Shown here: piece by piece, positions 19,146-28,212 of the stretch
How the letters are laid out: every line of letters starts with the position of its first letter
Position numbering within the stretch: the stretch's first letter is position 1
DNA from: Gluconobacter albidus
Lineage (GTDB): Bacteria > Pseudomonadota > Alphaproteobacteria > Acetobacterales > Acetobacteraceae
Assembly: GCF_002723915.1 (NCBI RefSeq)
Contig: NZ_BEWL01000004.1
Span: 124,001 to 188,000, forward strand
Length of the DNA stretch: 64,000 nt
Reading direction: 5' to 3'
Notes under the pieces: model-generated
Databases searched by the model: none
Told to the model about the DNA's origin: nothing
What the model saw: only the letters and a program-made list of their open reading frames with translations
Program-made: the position numbers and the translations under genes

Positions 19146-20552
19146 ATGAGCGACACAGTGCTCACTTCTTCCGCCACCGCCACCAGACCGCCGATGGTCG
19201 GCCGCATGATGTTCGCCGTCATTCTGGCCGCGATCGCCGGCCTGATGTTCGGGCTGGACGTAGGCGTCATTTCCGGTGCACTCGGCTTCATCCGCGACGA
19301 ATTCCACGCATCCGATTTCGAACAGTCCTGGATCGTGTCTTCCATGATGTTCGGCGCGGCTCTGGGTGCGTTGGGCGCGGGACGCATGTCCTACGCATTC
19401 GGACGCCGCCGCGCGCTGATCTTCAGCGCGTTCCTGTTCGTAGCAGGCGGTCTGGTCTGTGCGCTGGCCTCCTGCGTCTCCGAACTGATCATCGGACGCG
19501 CGATGCTTGGACTGGCCATCGGCATCGGAAGCTTCGTGGCACCGCTCTACATCTCCGAAGTCTCGGACGAGAGCCGCCGCGGAAGCCTCGTCTCGATGTA
19601 CCAGCTCATGATCACGTTCGGCATCCTTCTGGCCTTCGTGTCCAATGCCATCCTGTCCTACAGTGGCTCATGGCGCTGGATGCTCGGGATCATGGCCATT
19701 CCGGGCATATTCTTCCTGATCGGCTCGTTCTTCCTGCCCGACAGCCCGCGCTGGCTGATGCTGCGGGGCCGTCATGAAGAAGCCCTGTCCATCATGAAAG
19801 AGCTGCGCCACGACCCCGAACACGCCCATCAGGAAATCCGCGACATCCAGGGACAGATCCATGACCGCCAGCGCGGTCTGGCCATGTTCCTCGAGAACCC
19901 GAATTTCCGCCGCGCCGTCATGCTGGGCATCTGCCTTCAGATCGCACAGCAGCTCACGGGCATCAACGTCGTGATGTACTACGCCCCGCGCATTTTCCAG
20001 GAAGTCGGCTTCGGCTCCAGCGGGCAGATGTGGGGTACGGCAATCGTCGGCGTGGTCAACTGGCTTGCGACTTTCATCGCGATCGCCTTCGCAGACAGCT
20101 GGGGCCGTCGCCAGATGCTGATCACAGGGTTCGCCATCATGGCCACAGGACTGGCCATGCTTGCCGCCATCATGTCAGGCGGCCTCGGCAGCTCGGACCT
20201 GTCGCATTATCTCGCCGTTGCGGTCCTGCTGTGCTTCATCGCAGGTTTCGCCTTCTCGGCTGGACCGCTTGTCTGGGTGCTGTGCTCGGAAGTGATGCCG
20301 CTTCAGGGACGCGACTTCGGCATCACCTGCTCAACAGTCACGAACTGGATTACGAACATGGTCGTCGGCGCGACCTTCCTGGGGCTGCTGAGCTCGCTGG
20401 GCTCGGCCAACACCTTCTGGCTCTATGCGGGGCTGAATGCACTGTTCATTTTCATGGTGCTGTTCTTCGTCCCCGAGACCAAGGGCGTCTCCCTTGAATC
20501 CATCGAGATCCGTCTCAACCAGGGTATCAAGCTGCGCGATATCGGCCGCTGA
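19146..20552 (+). CDS. Sugar porter family MFS transporter (sugar/H+ symporter, GalP/AraE/XylE-like)
   Basis: This inner-membrane protein of 468 residues with 12 predicted helices carries the sugar porter signatures: GLDVGVISGALGFIRDEF in helix 1, GRRRALIFSAF in loop 2-3, PDSPRWLMLRGR after helix 6, QQLTGINVVMYYAPRIF in helix 7 and FVPETKGVSLESIE at the end. It should cotransport a hexose or pentose with protons into the cytoplasm; the exact sugar cannot be read. The ATG at 19146 follows GGAG at a slightly long spacing. It is a single-gene unit closed by a strong terminator. Confidence 0.92.
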   Translation: MSDTVLTSSATATRPPMVGRMMFAVILAAIAGLMFGLDVGVISGALGFIRDEFHASDFEQSWIVSSMMFGAALGALGAGRMSYAFGRRRALIFSAFLFVAGGLVCALASCVSELIIGRAMLGLAIGIGSFVAPLYISEVSDESRRGSLVSMYQLMITFGILLAFVSNAILSYSGSWRWMLGIMAIPGIFFLIGSFFLPDSPRWLMLRGRHEEALSIMKELRHDPEHAHQEIRDIQGQIHDRQRGLAMFLENPNFRRAVMLGICLQIAQQLTGINVVMYYAPRIFQEVGFGSSGQMWGTAIVGVVNWLATFIAIAFADSWGRRQMLITGFAIMATGLAMLAAIMSGGLGSSDLSHYLAVAVLLCFIAGFAFSAGPLVWVLCSEVMPLQGRDFGITCSTVTNWITNMVVGATFLGLLSSLGSANTFWLYAGLNALFIFMVLFFVPETKGVSLESIEIRLNQGIKLRDIGR

Positions 20553-20570
20553 ACTCCGTACTCACGACAT

Positions 20571-20610
20571 AAAAAAGGCCCCCGTTCCGGCTGGAACGGG
20601 GGCCTTTTTT
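20571..20610. terminator. Strong bidirectional intrinsic terminator
   Basis: AAAAAAGGCCCCCGTTCC pairs with GGAACGGGGGCCTTTTTT around a short loop, with A and T runs on the two sides. It lies between the sugar porter stop and the convergent Pmp3-type gene and can serve both. Confidence 0.95.
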
Positions 20611-20622
20611 ACATCCGAAGCC

Positions 20623-20808
20623 TTAGCCCCGGGATGAGGCGATCTTGCGATCGGTCTTGTACTGGCTCAGCGCATAGACCGACCAGATGGCAGCCGGAAT
20701 CCAGCCAATAATCGTTACCTGCAGCAGCAGGCACACCAGACCGGCAAACGGACGGCCGATGGTGAAGAACTGAAGCCAGGGCAGAAGCAGGGCAAGAATG
20801 AGACGCAT
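20623..20808 (-). CDS. YqaE/Pmp3 family membrane peptide
   Basis: This 61-residue proteolipid has two hydrophobic helices, LILALLLPWLQFFTIG and LVCLLLQVTIIGWIPAAIW, and the family end SVYALSQYK. Pmp3/YqaE proteins (UPF0057) sit in the inner membrane and are linked to membrane potential and salt or cold stress in other organisms; the bacterial role is not settled. AAAGGAG nine bases before the ATG at 20808 supports the start. It is the last gene before a shared terminator. Confidence 0.9.
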   Translation of the reverse strand: MRLILALLLPWLQFFTIGRPFAGLVCLLLQVTIIGWIPAAIWSVYALSQYKTDRKIASSRG

Positions 20809-20890
20809 GGTGCGCTCCTTTCACAAAGAGACTGTATCGTCAGTGATCGGGGAGAAACGCACCAGATGCAACTCCGGATCCGTCAAAGGC

Positions 20891-22438
20891 TCAGAGAGAA
20901 GCTCCGACCGGTTTGGAAGATGCCGTCTTGGTATGCATCCACCCGCCTTCAAATCCTGCACGTTCCAGACCGGCCCGCAGATAGGGATTTTTCTTCATGG
21001 TGTTCCAGACCAGCCCGCTACGCCAGTTCTCCAGCATCAGCAGAATCGGCCCCTGATCAATCCCGAGCTGCTGCCCATCCACCCAGTAGGATTTCTGATC
21101 GGCAAAGGACGGATTGAACGCGTCGAGGAAGCCATATTTGTTGTAGATCCGGTCTCCGTAACGGGCGCGCATTTCCTTGAGCGCCGGCAGGGCGATTTCC
21201 GGAGCAAAGGCGATGGACCCACCCACGGCCGTCGGTGCGATCGTGCCATCATCCAGAATGTAATCCCGCCCCGCGCCACGCGCGCTGTAGGCCAGATAAT
21301 GGCGCTTCTTGCCGTCATAGATCTGCTGCGCATCCCCCGGACCGTCACAGGCCGTCAGGCCCCAGATATTGGGGCCATAATCTTTCCAGTCGCCCGGATT
21401 GGCCTGCGCATAGGCGCGCTGGGCATAGGCCGCTTCACGGCCGTTCTGGAAATAATCGACGTTATGCGCGCGGTCCCAGGCATCCTGAACGCCCCGGAAG
21501 TCGATCCAGGATTCACTGTACTGATGGCCGAACATCGGCGCGAAATTCAGCATCTTGTGCCCCTGAAAATCGCCCCACTGCCCTTCATAGGTCGCAGTCC
21601 AGGCCTTCCAGGTCTCGGCCGGAAGCGGGTGCGTCGGCGAACCCAGTGCCTGAAGATAAATGATGAGGCCTTCGTTATAGCCCTTCCAGTCGCTGGGCAG
21701 GAACGTGCGCGGCGGCATCCAGCCCATGCTGAGCCAGGGGCCATGCGCCTTCATCCACGTCCAGTCGATCCGGCGATACAGATGATCCGCAATGTCGCGG
21801 ATTTCCTTCTCCTGCGGCGTGTCGCGATCGAAATAGGACTGCGAGAACAGCACGCCCCCCATCAGCAGCGCGGTGTCGATACTGGAGAGTTCGGACCAGT
21901 CTGCAACCCGCAGACCGGTATTGGGGTCAAGGAAATGATAGAAGAACCCCTTGTAACCCGCAGCGCCCGCAACATGATCGTTCTGCGGCAGGCTGGCCAG
22001 AAAGCGCAGCGTTGTCAGCGTCCGGTCCACGGCCTGCTGACGCGTGATGTAGTTACGCTCCACACCAATGCCGTAAGCCGTCAGCCCGAAACCGACGCTG
22101 GCAATGCTGGCAGCCCCATTGGGCAGTGGTGCGCGGTCCGGCACCAGGCCGTTCTTCGGATTGGCGGTTTCCCAGAACCAGTTGAACGTGCGCTTTTCCA
22201 GATCGTCCACAAAAGCGGCATCTGCAGCTGGAAGGTTTGCCGGCTGAAGCGCTGGTGAAAGCGCCGTACTGGCCGTCGGGGCCGCCTGAGCGGCCTGAAG
22301 AGTCAGGCTCAATGCACCCAGTGCAAATCCTGCCTGACAGAAACGGGAAATCCGGGATTTCCACCTCTGCCCTGCCGGGGCGGCTGGAGAGAAAAACGGG
22401 ACTTCGGAAGTCCGCTGCGTCCGGTTCTGCATGCTCAT
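20891..22438 (-). CDS. Exported glucoamylase-like (PF10091/GH144-type) protein
   Basis: The exported protein of about 515 residues carries an N-terminal hydrophobic signal (FCQAGFALGALSLTLQAAQA) followed by an alpha/alpha-barrel domain. Typical segments are EKRTFNWFWETANPKNGLVP, SIASVGFGLTAYGIGVER and WKGYNEGLIIYLQALGSP, then CDGPGDAQQIYDG and YWVDGQQLGIDQGPILLMLE. This is the family annotated as glucoamylase-like, which includes GH144 endo-beta-1,2-glucanases. A periplasmic role in cutting beta-1,2-glucan (for example cyclic or osmoregulated periplasmic glucan) is inference. The start is uncertain: GTG at 22468, ATG at 22438 and ATG at 22432 are possible and none has a good ribosome site. 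Confidence 0.82.
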   Translation of the reverse strand: MSMQNRTQRTSEVPFFSPAAPAGQRWKSRISRFCQAGFALGALSLTLQAAQAAPTASTALSPALQPANLPAADAAFVDDLEKRTFNWFWETANPKNGLVPDRAPLPNGAASIASVGFGLTAYGIGVERNYITRQQAVDRTLTTLRFLASLPQNDHVAGAAGYKGFFYHFLDPNTGLRVADWSELSSIDTALLMGGVLFSQSYFDRDTPQEKEIRDIADHLYRRIDWTWMKAHGPWLSMGWMPPRTFLPSDWKGYNEGLIIYLQALGSPTHPLPAETWKAWTATYEGQWGDFQGHKMLNFAPMFGHQYSESWIDFRGVQDAWDRAHNVDYFQNGREAAYAQRAYAQANPGDWKDYGPNIWGLTACDGPGDAQQIYDGKKRHYLAYSARGAGRDYILDDGTIAPTAVGGSIAFAPEIALPALKEMRARYGDRIYNKYGFLDAFNPSFADQKSYWVDGQQLGIDQGPILLMLENWRSGLVWNTMKKNPYLRAGLERAGFEGGWMHTKTASSKPVGASL

Positions 22439-22542
22439 GCGGGGAGGATAAGCAGAAGGACCGCCCACGATGCACCCACCGTTACATCAACTTTTAGTGA
22501 TACCTGAAAAGTGAGGAAACTCCGCCCTTGTTCCGTAAAGCC

Positions 22543-23406
22543 TCACGACAGGATCGACGGAGATGTAACATTATTGGTATCTGAAATGACACTCTCCGAA
22601 ACCTGAGGCGAATCTGCCCCGCACAGCATACGGGCAGCGACTTCAGCCGTCACGAATGTAGCGATCACCTCCGGGCGCTTGTCCCGCACCCCGAAATCCC
22701 CGATCGGACAGACCAGACGGTCGATCTGCTCCTGCGGAATGTCGACCTGGCGGAACGCACTCTCGAACCGTTTGCGCTTGGTGCGCGACCCGATCATGCC
22801 GACATAGCGCAGGTCGCCCCGCTCCAGCGCGGCCCCCGTGATGAGCGCATCCAGCGTATGGCTCTGGGTCAGAACCAGCACGCCCGATCCGGCAGGTGCT
22901 GCTTGCAGCAGCCCTTCCCAGCGGTCCGTGACATGCACCTCCACCCCGGATGGCACGATGCCGAACTCTTCTTCACGCGCATCCACCCAAACCAGCCGCA
23001 GCGGCAGAAGCGCCAGCGCGCGCGCCAACGCCCGTCCGACATGCCCCGCACCAAACAGCAGCAGTTGCGGCAGTTTCTCCCGCTCCGCGCAGATTTCCGC
23101 CTCAAGAGCCCCGGCATCCTCCACGCGCGCGATGCGGATCGTCACAGCGCCGCCGCAGCACTGGTTAATGGCCGGACCCAGCGGAATATGGCGCTCGACC
23201 GGTGCCCCGCCCGAAGCGAGAAGTGCACGCCCTTCCGCCATGCAATCCCATTCCAGACGCCCGCCGCCGATCGTGCCGGTCTGTTCGGTTCGGGTCAGGA
23301 GCATGAATGCCCCCTCTTCACGTGGCGTCGAGCCCAGGGCACGAATGACGGTCAGGCGCACAATCTCCTGCCCGTCCCGCCGCCAGCGCAGAACATCCGC
23401 CAGCAT
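22543..23406 (-). CDS. xdhC: XdhC, molybdenum cofactor insertion/sulfuration chaperone for xanthine dehydrogenase
   Basis: XdhC binds molybdenum cofactor, helps sulfurate it and loads it into the xanthine dehydrogenase large subunit. This 287-residue protein has the N-terminal XdhC/CoxI domain with VIRALGSTPREEGAFMLLT, GGGRLEWDC and NQCCGGAV. A Rossmann-type C-terminal domain carries LLLFGAGHVGRALARALALL and YVGMIGSRTKR. It starts one base past the xdhB stop, so it is the third gene of xdhABC. No guanine deaminase follows. Confidence 0.95.
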   Translation of the reverse strand: MLADVLRWRRDGQEIVRLTVIRALGSTPREEGAFMLLTRTEQTGTIGGGRLEWDCMAEGRALLASGGAPVERHIPLGPAINQCCGGAVTIRIARVEDAGALEAEICAEREKLPQLLLFGAGHVGRALARALALLPLRLVWVDAREEEFGIVPSGVEVHVTDRWEGLLQAAPAGSGVLVLTQSHTLDALITGAALERGDLRYVGMIGSRTKRKRFESAFRQVDIPQEQIDRLVCPIGDFGVRDKRPEVIATFVTAEVAARMLCGADSPQVSESVISDTNNVTSPSILS

Positions 23407-23407
23407 G

Positions 23408-25723
23408 TCAGCCAGCCCGATCCTGCAATGCCATCAGGGTTTTCAGAACCCGCTCAGGCGTGGCCGGTGCATCGAGTTTCGGACAGATCCGGTAGTCGTC
23501 CAGACTGGCGATCGCGTCTGAAATAGCCTGTAAAACCGCAACCCCATGCACAAAGGGCGGCTCTCCAACGGCCTTGGAACGGAAAATAGTCTCCTCCCGG
23601 TTGGGCGCGTTCTCCAGCAATTCCACATTGAAAATCCGCGGCCGGTCGGAACAGGCCGGGATCTTATAGGTGCTGGGCGCATGGGTCCGCAGACGCCCGC
23701 CTCCGTCCCAGACCAGTTCCTCCGTCGTGAGCCAGCCAGCCCCCTGCACGAACCCGCCCTCGATCTGCCCGATATCAATGTCCGGATTCAGGGACTGCCC
23801 GGCATCATGCAGGATATCCACGCGGTCAATGCTGTGCTCGCCCGTCAGCAGATCGACCGACACTTCCGCACAGGCCGCGCCATAGGCGAAATAGAAAAAC
23901 GGCCGCCCGCGCCCGGTCTCAGGATTCCAGGAAATCTTCGGCGTCTTGTAAAACCCGTTCGAAGACAGCGACACCCGCGCGAAATAGGCCTGCCAGGCAA
24001 GCTGCTGAAAGGTCATGACCTCCGCGCCGACATGCACGCCATCGGGCCCGAAATGGATGTCTTCGGCCGCCATGTCCCACTTCTCAGCGGCAAAGACGAT
24101 CATCCTATTCTTGATCTTGCGCACCGCATCCAGCACCGCCATGCCGTTCAAATCCGCCCCCGAAGACGCCGCCGTGGCGGACGTATTCGGAACCTTCCCG
24201 GTCGTCGTCGCCGTGATGCGGACGCGATCCGCCGTCAGGCCGAATTCGCGCAGGACGATCTGCACCATCTTGGTGTGCAGCCCCTGCCCCATTTCCGTCC
24301 CGCCGTGGTTCACCTGAACCGAGCCGTCCGTATAGACATGCACCAGCGCGCCGGCCTGATTGTAATGCGTGGCGGTAAAGGAAATGCCGAACTTCACCGG
24401 CGTCAGCGCAATGCCGCGACGGATGATGCGGCTGGTGCGGTTGAACGCCCGGATTTCGGCCTTGCGCGCCTGATAATCACAGCGCGCGACCAGCTTTGTC
24501 AGGATCTCGGCCGTAATCGAGTCCTCGACTGTCATATGATACGGCGTAAGATTACGCGTCCCGGTCCCGTAAACATTCCGCAATCGGACCGCCACGGGAT
24601 CAAGCCCGGTCGCAAACGCAACTTCCTCGATCACGCGCTCCGCCGCGACAATCCCCTGCGGCCCGCCAAAACCGCGATAAGCTGTGTTGGACTGGGTGTT
24701 GGTCCGCAAGGGTTCGGATTTCAGCCGCACATCGGGATAGAAATAGGCATTGTCGGCATGGAACAGAGCTCGGTCCGTGACCGGCCCAGACAGATCCGCC
24801 GCCCAGCCGCACCGCGCCGCCAGAACCATGTCCACGGCCAGAATATCGCCCTCATCGGTGAAGCCGACGTCATAGTCGATCAGGAAGTCATGCCGCTTCC
24901 CGGTCGCCATCATGTCATCATCACGGTCCAGACGCGCCTTGACGGCCTGCCCCGTCCGGTCGGCAGCGATGGCGGCCAGACAGGCCCATGCATTGGCCTG
25001 CGTCTCCTTACCGCCGAACGCACCACCCATGCGCCGCACTTCCGTCGTGACCAGATGATGCGGCCGCCCCAACACGGCCGCCACCAGATGCTGCGTCTCG
25101 GACGGATGCTGCGTGGAGGACCAGACCCGCATTTCCCCGGCCTCTCCAGGCTGGGCGAGCGCGGCCTGCCCTTCCAGATAGACATGCTCCTGCCCGCCAA
25201 TCTCGATCTGCCCCGACAGACGGCGCGGCGCGGCTTTCAGACCACGCTCCACATCCCCCCGCTGCATGGTCAGGGAGCGCCAGACCATCGGGCTGCCATT
25301 CTCCCGCGCCTGCGCGATGTTCAGGATCGCGGGCTTTTCTTCGTATTCAATTTTCGCCAGACGCACGGCCTGACGCGCCGCCTGACGCGAGGTCGCCACC
25401 ACGGCGAACATCGTCTGCCCCCAGAAATGGACATGATCCGTCGCCAGAAGCGGTTCGTCTTCCCGGTGAACCGGACTGATCTGGTTCTCCCCCGGCACAT
25501 CATCCGCCGTCAGCACGCAAACGACGCCCGGCGCGGCGCGGACGGCACCCAGATCCATCGATACGATCCGCGCATGAGCCTTCGTGCTCAGCCCCGGCAC
25601 GAGATGCAGCGTGCCGCGTGGTTCAGGCAGGTCATCAATATACGCCGCCTGCCCCGTCACATGCAGCAGCGCGCTTTCATGCTTCATGCTGGTCGAAGCG
25701 GCCCCCGGAACGAGATCAGACAT
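23408..25723 (-). CDS. xdhB: Xanthine dehydrogenase, molybdopterin-binding large subunit
   Basis: This 771-residue subunit carries the molybdenum centre that hydroxylates hypoxanthine and xanthine to uric acid. Visible motifs are GQAAYIDDLPEPRGTLHL in the first a/b hammerhead domain, GGAFGGKETQANAW, NTAYRGFGGPQGIV and the cofactor loop TAASSGADLNGMAV. The C-terminal KAVGEPPFVHGVA segment contains the catalytic Glu. The ATG at 25723 (MSDLVPGAAS) overlaps the xdhA stop by eight bases. An upstream open extension to 25780 is inside xdhA. XdhA supplies the Fe-S and FAD centres. Confidence 0.96.
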   Translation of the reverse strand: MSDLVPGAASTSMKHESALLHVTGQAAYIDDLPEPRGTLHLVPGLSTKAHARIVSMDLGAVRAAPGVVCVLTADDVPGENQISPVHREDEPLLATDHVHFWGQTMFAVVATSRQAARQAVRLAKIEYEEKPAILNIAQARENGSPMVWRSLTMQRGDVERGLKAAPRRLSGQIEIGGQEHVYLEGQAALAQPGEAGEMRVWSSTQHPSETQHLVAAVLGRPHHLVTTEVRRMGGAFGGKETQANAWACLAAIAADRTGQAVKARLDRDDDMMATGKRHDFLIDYDVGFTDEGDILAVDMVLAARCGWAADLSGPVTDRALFHADNAYFYPDVRLKSEPLRTNTQSNTAYRGFGGPQGIVAAERVIEEVAFATGLDPVAVRLRNVYGTGTRNLTPYHMTVEDSITAEILTKLVARCDYQARKAEIRAFNRTSRIIRRGIALTPVKFGISFTATHYNQAGALVHVYTDGSVQVNHGGTEMGQGLHTKMVQIVLREFGLTADRVRITATTTGKVPNTSATAASSGADLNGMAVLDAVRKIKNRMIVFAAEKWDMAAEDIHFGPDGVHVGAEVMTFQQLAWQAYFARVSLSSNGFYKTPKISWNPETGRGRPFFYFAYGAACAEVSVDLLTGEHSIDRVDILHDAGQSLNPDIDIGQIEGGFVQGAGWLTTEELVWDGGGRLRTHAPSTYKIPACSDRPRIFNVELLENAPNREETIFRSKAVGEPPFVHGVAVLQAISDAIASLDDYRICPKLDAPATPERVLKTLMALQDRAG

Positions 25724-27176
25724 GCGCCAGCCCTCCCGTCCGGGCAAGACGCGCCTGACCGCAGCCCGTCGTTTCTTCAAAAAACCGCGTCAGCAGGTTG
25801 GCGGCCACGGTCTGCCGATACCAGGCACTCGCCCGCATATCGGTCAGCGGGGCGAAATCTTCCAGAATCGCCGATCGTGCCGCCTCCAGCGCGTCCTGAT
25901 CCCAGACCCGCCCAATCAGTGCAGCTTCCGCACCCGATGCCCGCTTCGGGGTCGCGGCCATGCCGCCATAGGCCAGCCTGACCACAGTGATCCGGCCCTG
26001 ATCGTCCGTCTCGATCATGAAAGCGCCCAGAACGGCGGAAATGTCCTGATCGAAGCGCTTGGAAATCTTGTAGGCACGGAACTGCGCACCCCGCGCAGGC
26101 TCAGGAATGATCAGGGCCTCCACGAACTCGCCGGGCTGCCGGTCCTGCTTTCCGTAAGCGATGAAATAGTCTTCCAGCGCAATAGACCGACGCTCCGCCC
26201 CGCGCCGCAGATGCAGCGTCGCATTGGCCGCAATGAACATCGGCGGTCCATCCCCGATCGGGGAGCCATTCGCGATATTCCCACACACCGTCGCACTGTT
26301 CCGCACCTGCGTAGAGCCCAGACGCCGGATCATTTCCCCCGCATCCGGCAGCAGTTCCGCAATGGCCGGGCGCGCGTCCTGATACGTCACCGCTGCCCCG
26401 ATCCGCAGTCCTTCAGGGGTTCTGGTCAGGCTGCGCAGTTCGGGAACGCGCCCGATGGGCACGACATGCTTCAGGCGACGCATCCCCTTCGTCACCCAAA
26501 GCCCCACATCCGTGGCCCCCGCAACAATCGTCGCCTCCGGATCGGCCAGCAGGATCTCCGCCAGATCGTCCGCGGACGCCGGGATACTGAGCGTACCCTC
26601 CGGCCATTCAAGCCGCACGCTCTCGCCGTCCTGCAACGCCGTCAGACGTCCGGCGATCACCTCCACCTGCGCATCGAAACGGTCCGGCCCCGCCGCCATC
26701 GCCTGTTTCATGGCCCGCACGATCGGCGCATAGCCGGTGCAGCGGCATAGATTTCCGGCCAGTGCGTCATCAATGGCCTGATCGTCCGCCTTGGCCCCTT
26801 CAGTCTTTCGATAGGCCGCCATCGACATGACAAAACCCGGCGTACAGAACCCGCACTGCGAGCCATGCTGCTCGACCATGGCCGTCTGCACGGGATGCGG
26901 CTCATCCGGCGTGCCCAGATCCTCGATCGTAAAGACCTGTGCACCGTCCAGCATGCTGACGAACTGAATGCAGGCATTGACCGCCCGCCAGTTCAGCCGC
27001 CCGTCTTCAAGCCGGACGACCAGCACCGTACAGGCCCCGCAATCGCCTTCATTGCAGCCTTCCTTGGTGCCGGTCCGGCCACGGTCGCGCAGCCAGTCCA
27101 GCAGGGTGAGCGTCGGGGACAGATCCCTGAGCGTGCAGAGGTCTTCCCCCAGATAAAAACGGACAGTCTGGCGCAT
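25716..27176 (-). CDS. xdhA: Xanthine dehydrogenase small subunit (2x[2Fe-2S], FAD)
   Basis: The 486-residue small subunit passes electrons from the molybdenum centre to NAD+. The plant-type [2Fe-2S] cluster site is EGCNEGDCGACTV and the second cluster site is SQCGFCTPG with GNLCRCTGY. The FAD domain has PEATIVAGATDVGLWVTKGM and GGNIANGSP-like ATVCGNIANGSPIGD, and the CO dehydrogenase flavoprotein C-terminal domain follows. The start is ATG 27176 (MRQTVRFYLG), with only a weak ribosome site; the frame continues upstream to 27230. It is the first gene of xdhABC, with a 104-base gap from the ABC transporter operon on the same strand. Confidence 0.96.
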   Translation of the reverse strand: MRQTVRFYLGEDLCTLRDLSPTLTLLDWLRDRGRTGTKEGCNEGDCGACTVLVVRLEDGRLNWRAVNACIQFVSMLDGAQVFTIEDLGTPDEPHPVQTAMVEQHGSQCGFCTPGFVMSMAAYRKTEGAKADDQAIDDALAGNLCRCTGYAPIVRAMKQAMAAGPDRFDAQVEVIAGRLTALQDGESVRLEWPEGTLSIPASADDLAEILLADPEATIVAGATDVGLWVTKGMRRLKHVVPIGRVPELRSLTRTPEGLRIGAAVTYQDARPAIAELLPDAGEMIRRLGSTQVRNSATVCGNIANGSPIGDGPPMFIAANATLHLRRGAERRSIALEDYFIAYGKQDRQPGEFVEALIIPEPARGAQFRAYKISKRFDQDISAVLGAFMIETDDQGRITVVRLAYGGMAATPKRASGAEAALIGRVWDQDALEAARSAILEDFAPLTDMRASAWYRQTVAANLLTRFFEETTGCGQARLARTGGLAHV

Positions 27177-27279
27177 CGGGCGGGATCTCGGGCAAAAATA
27201 CGAGGGGGCGTGCAGCCTTCTGTGCCGCACCGCAGGCGTTGCCGTCTATATCCAAGATCGGAACGAAGCGTTGCCTTTT

Positions 27280-28212
27280 CTAGAGCAGGGGATAATGGCA
27301 GGCGACTGTCCGGCCTTCCGCGATCCTGTGGAGTTCCGGGCGCTCCTGCGAACAGCGCGGCTGGGCCAACGGACAGCGCGTATGAAACGCACAGCCCTGC
27401 GGCGGATGGATCGGGCTCGGAACATCGCCTTTGAGCGGCGGAGGCAACGGCCGGTCCGGGCGTGGCACCGCGTTCAGCAATGCCCGCGTATAAGGGTGGG
27501 CCGGGGCTTCCAGAACAGCCAGCACATCCCCTTCCTCCACAATCCGCCCCAGATACATGACGGCAATCCGGTCCGCCATCTGCCGCACGACCGCCAAATC
27601 ATGGGAGATAAACACACACGCCACACCCAGCGAATTGCGCAATTCCCGCAGCAGGTTCACGATCTGCGCCTGCACCGACACATCGAGCGCGGAAGTCGGT
27701 TCATCCGCGACCAGAAGATCCGGCCCCAGCATCAACGCACGCGCAATGTTCAGACGCTGCCGCTGACCGCCCGAGAACTCATGCGGATACCGGGACAGAA
27801 CGGACGACGACAGACCAACCTGCTCCAGAAGCGTCCCGATCCTCTCCGCAATGCCGGTCCGTCCATGGATCCGCATCGGTTCCGCCAGCGTGTCGCCGAT
27901 GGTCCGGCGCGGATTGAACGTCGAGGACGAGTCCTGAAACACCATCTGCATCCGGGGTCGCCAGCGGCGCAACGATCGGTCCGACAGGCCGGAAATCCGC
28001 TCGCCTTCAAAGAACACCTCGCCCGAACTCGGCGCCCCCAGCCCGATCAGCGTCCGGCCCAGCGTGGACTTGCCACAGCCGGACTCCCCGACCAGCGCCA
28101 GAGCCTCCCCGCGATGCACGGCCAGCGACACATCGCTCACGGCCCGCAGGGTCTCCCCGTGTGACAGACGGTAGTGTTTGCTGAGGTTTTTCGCTTCAAG
28201 AAGAATGGTCAT
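27280..28212 (-). CDS. Peptide-type ABC transporter ATP-binding protein (DppF/OppF-like)
   Basis: This 310-residue cytoplasmic ATPase powers a Dpp/Opp-family importer. The Walker A motif is GESGCGKSTLGR, the Q loop lies in MQMVFQDSSSTFNPRR, the ABC signature is EFSGGQRQRLNIARAL and Walker B is LLVADEPTSALDV, with the H switch in FISHDLAVV. The C-terminal CAFHTRCPLAQPRCSQERP is the cysteine cluster usual in this subfamily. It overlaps the preceding ATPase gene by four bases (ATGA) and is the last of four coupled genes. Confidence 0.93.
   Translation of the reverse strand: MTILLEAKNLSKHYRLSHGETLRAVSDVSLAVHRGEALALVGESGCGKSTLGRTLIGLGAPSSGEVFFEGERISGLSDRSLRRWRPRMQMVFQDSSSTFNPRRTIGDTLAEPMRIHGRTGIAERIGTLLEQVGLSSSVLSRYPHEFSGGQRQRLNIARALMLGPDLLVADEPTSALDVSVQAQIVNLLRELRNSLGVACVFISHDLAVVRQMADRIAVMYLGRIVEEGDVLAVLEAPAHPYTRALLNAVPRPDRPLPPPLKGDVPSPIHPPQGCAFHTRCPLAQPRCSQERPELHRIAEGRTVACHYPLL

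Noticed and set aside
23546-25981. An 811-codon plus-strand open frame opposite xdhB
   Set aside because: Antisense shadow; the composition is arginine/histidine-rich and no motif is present, while xdhB is intact.
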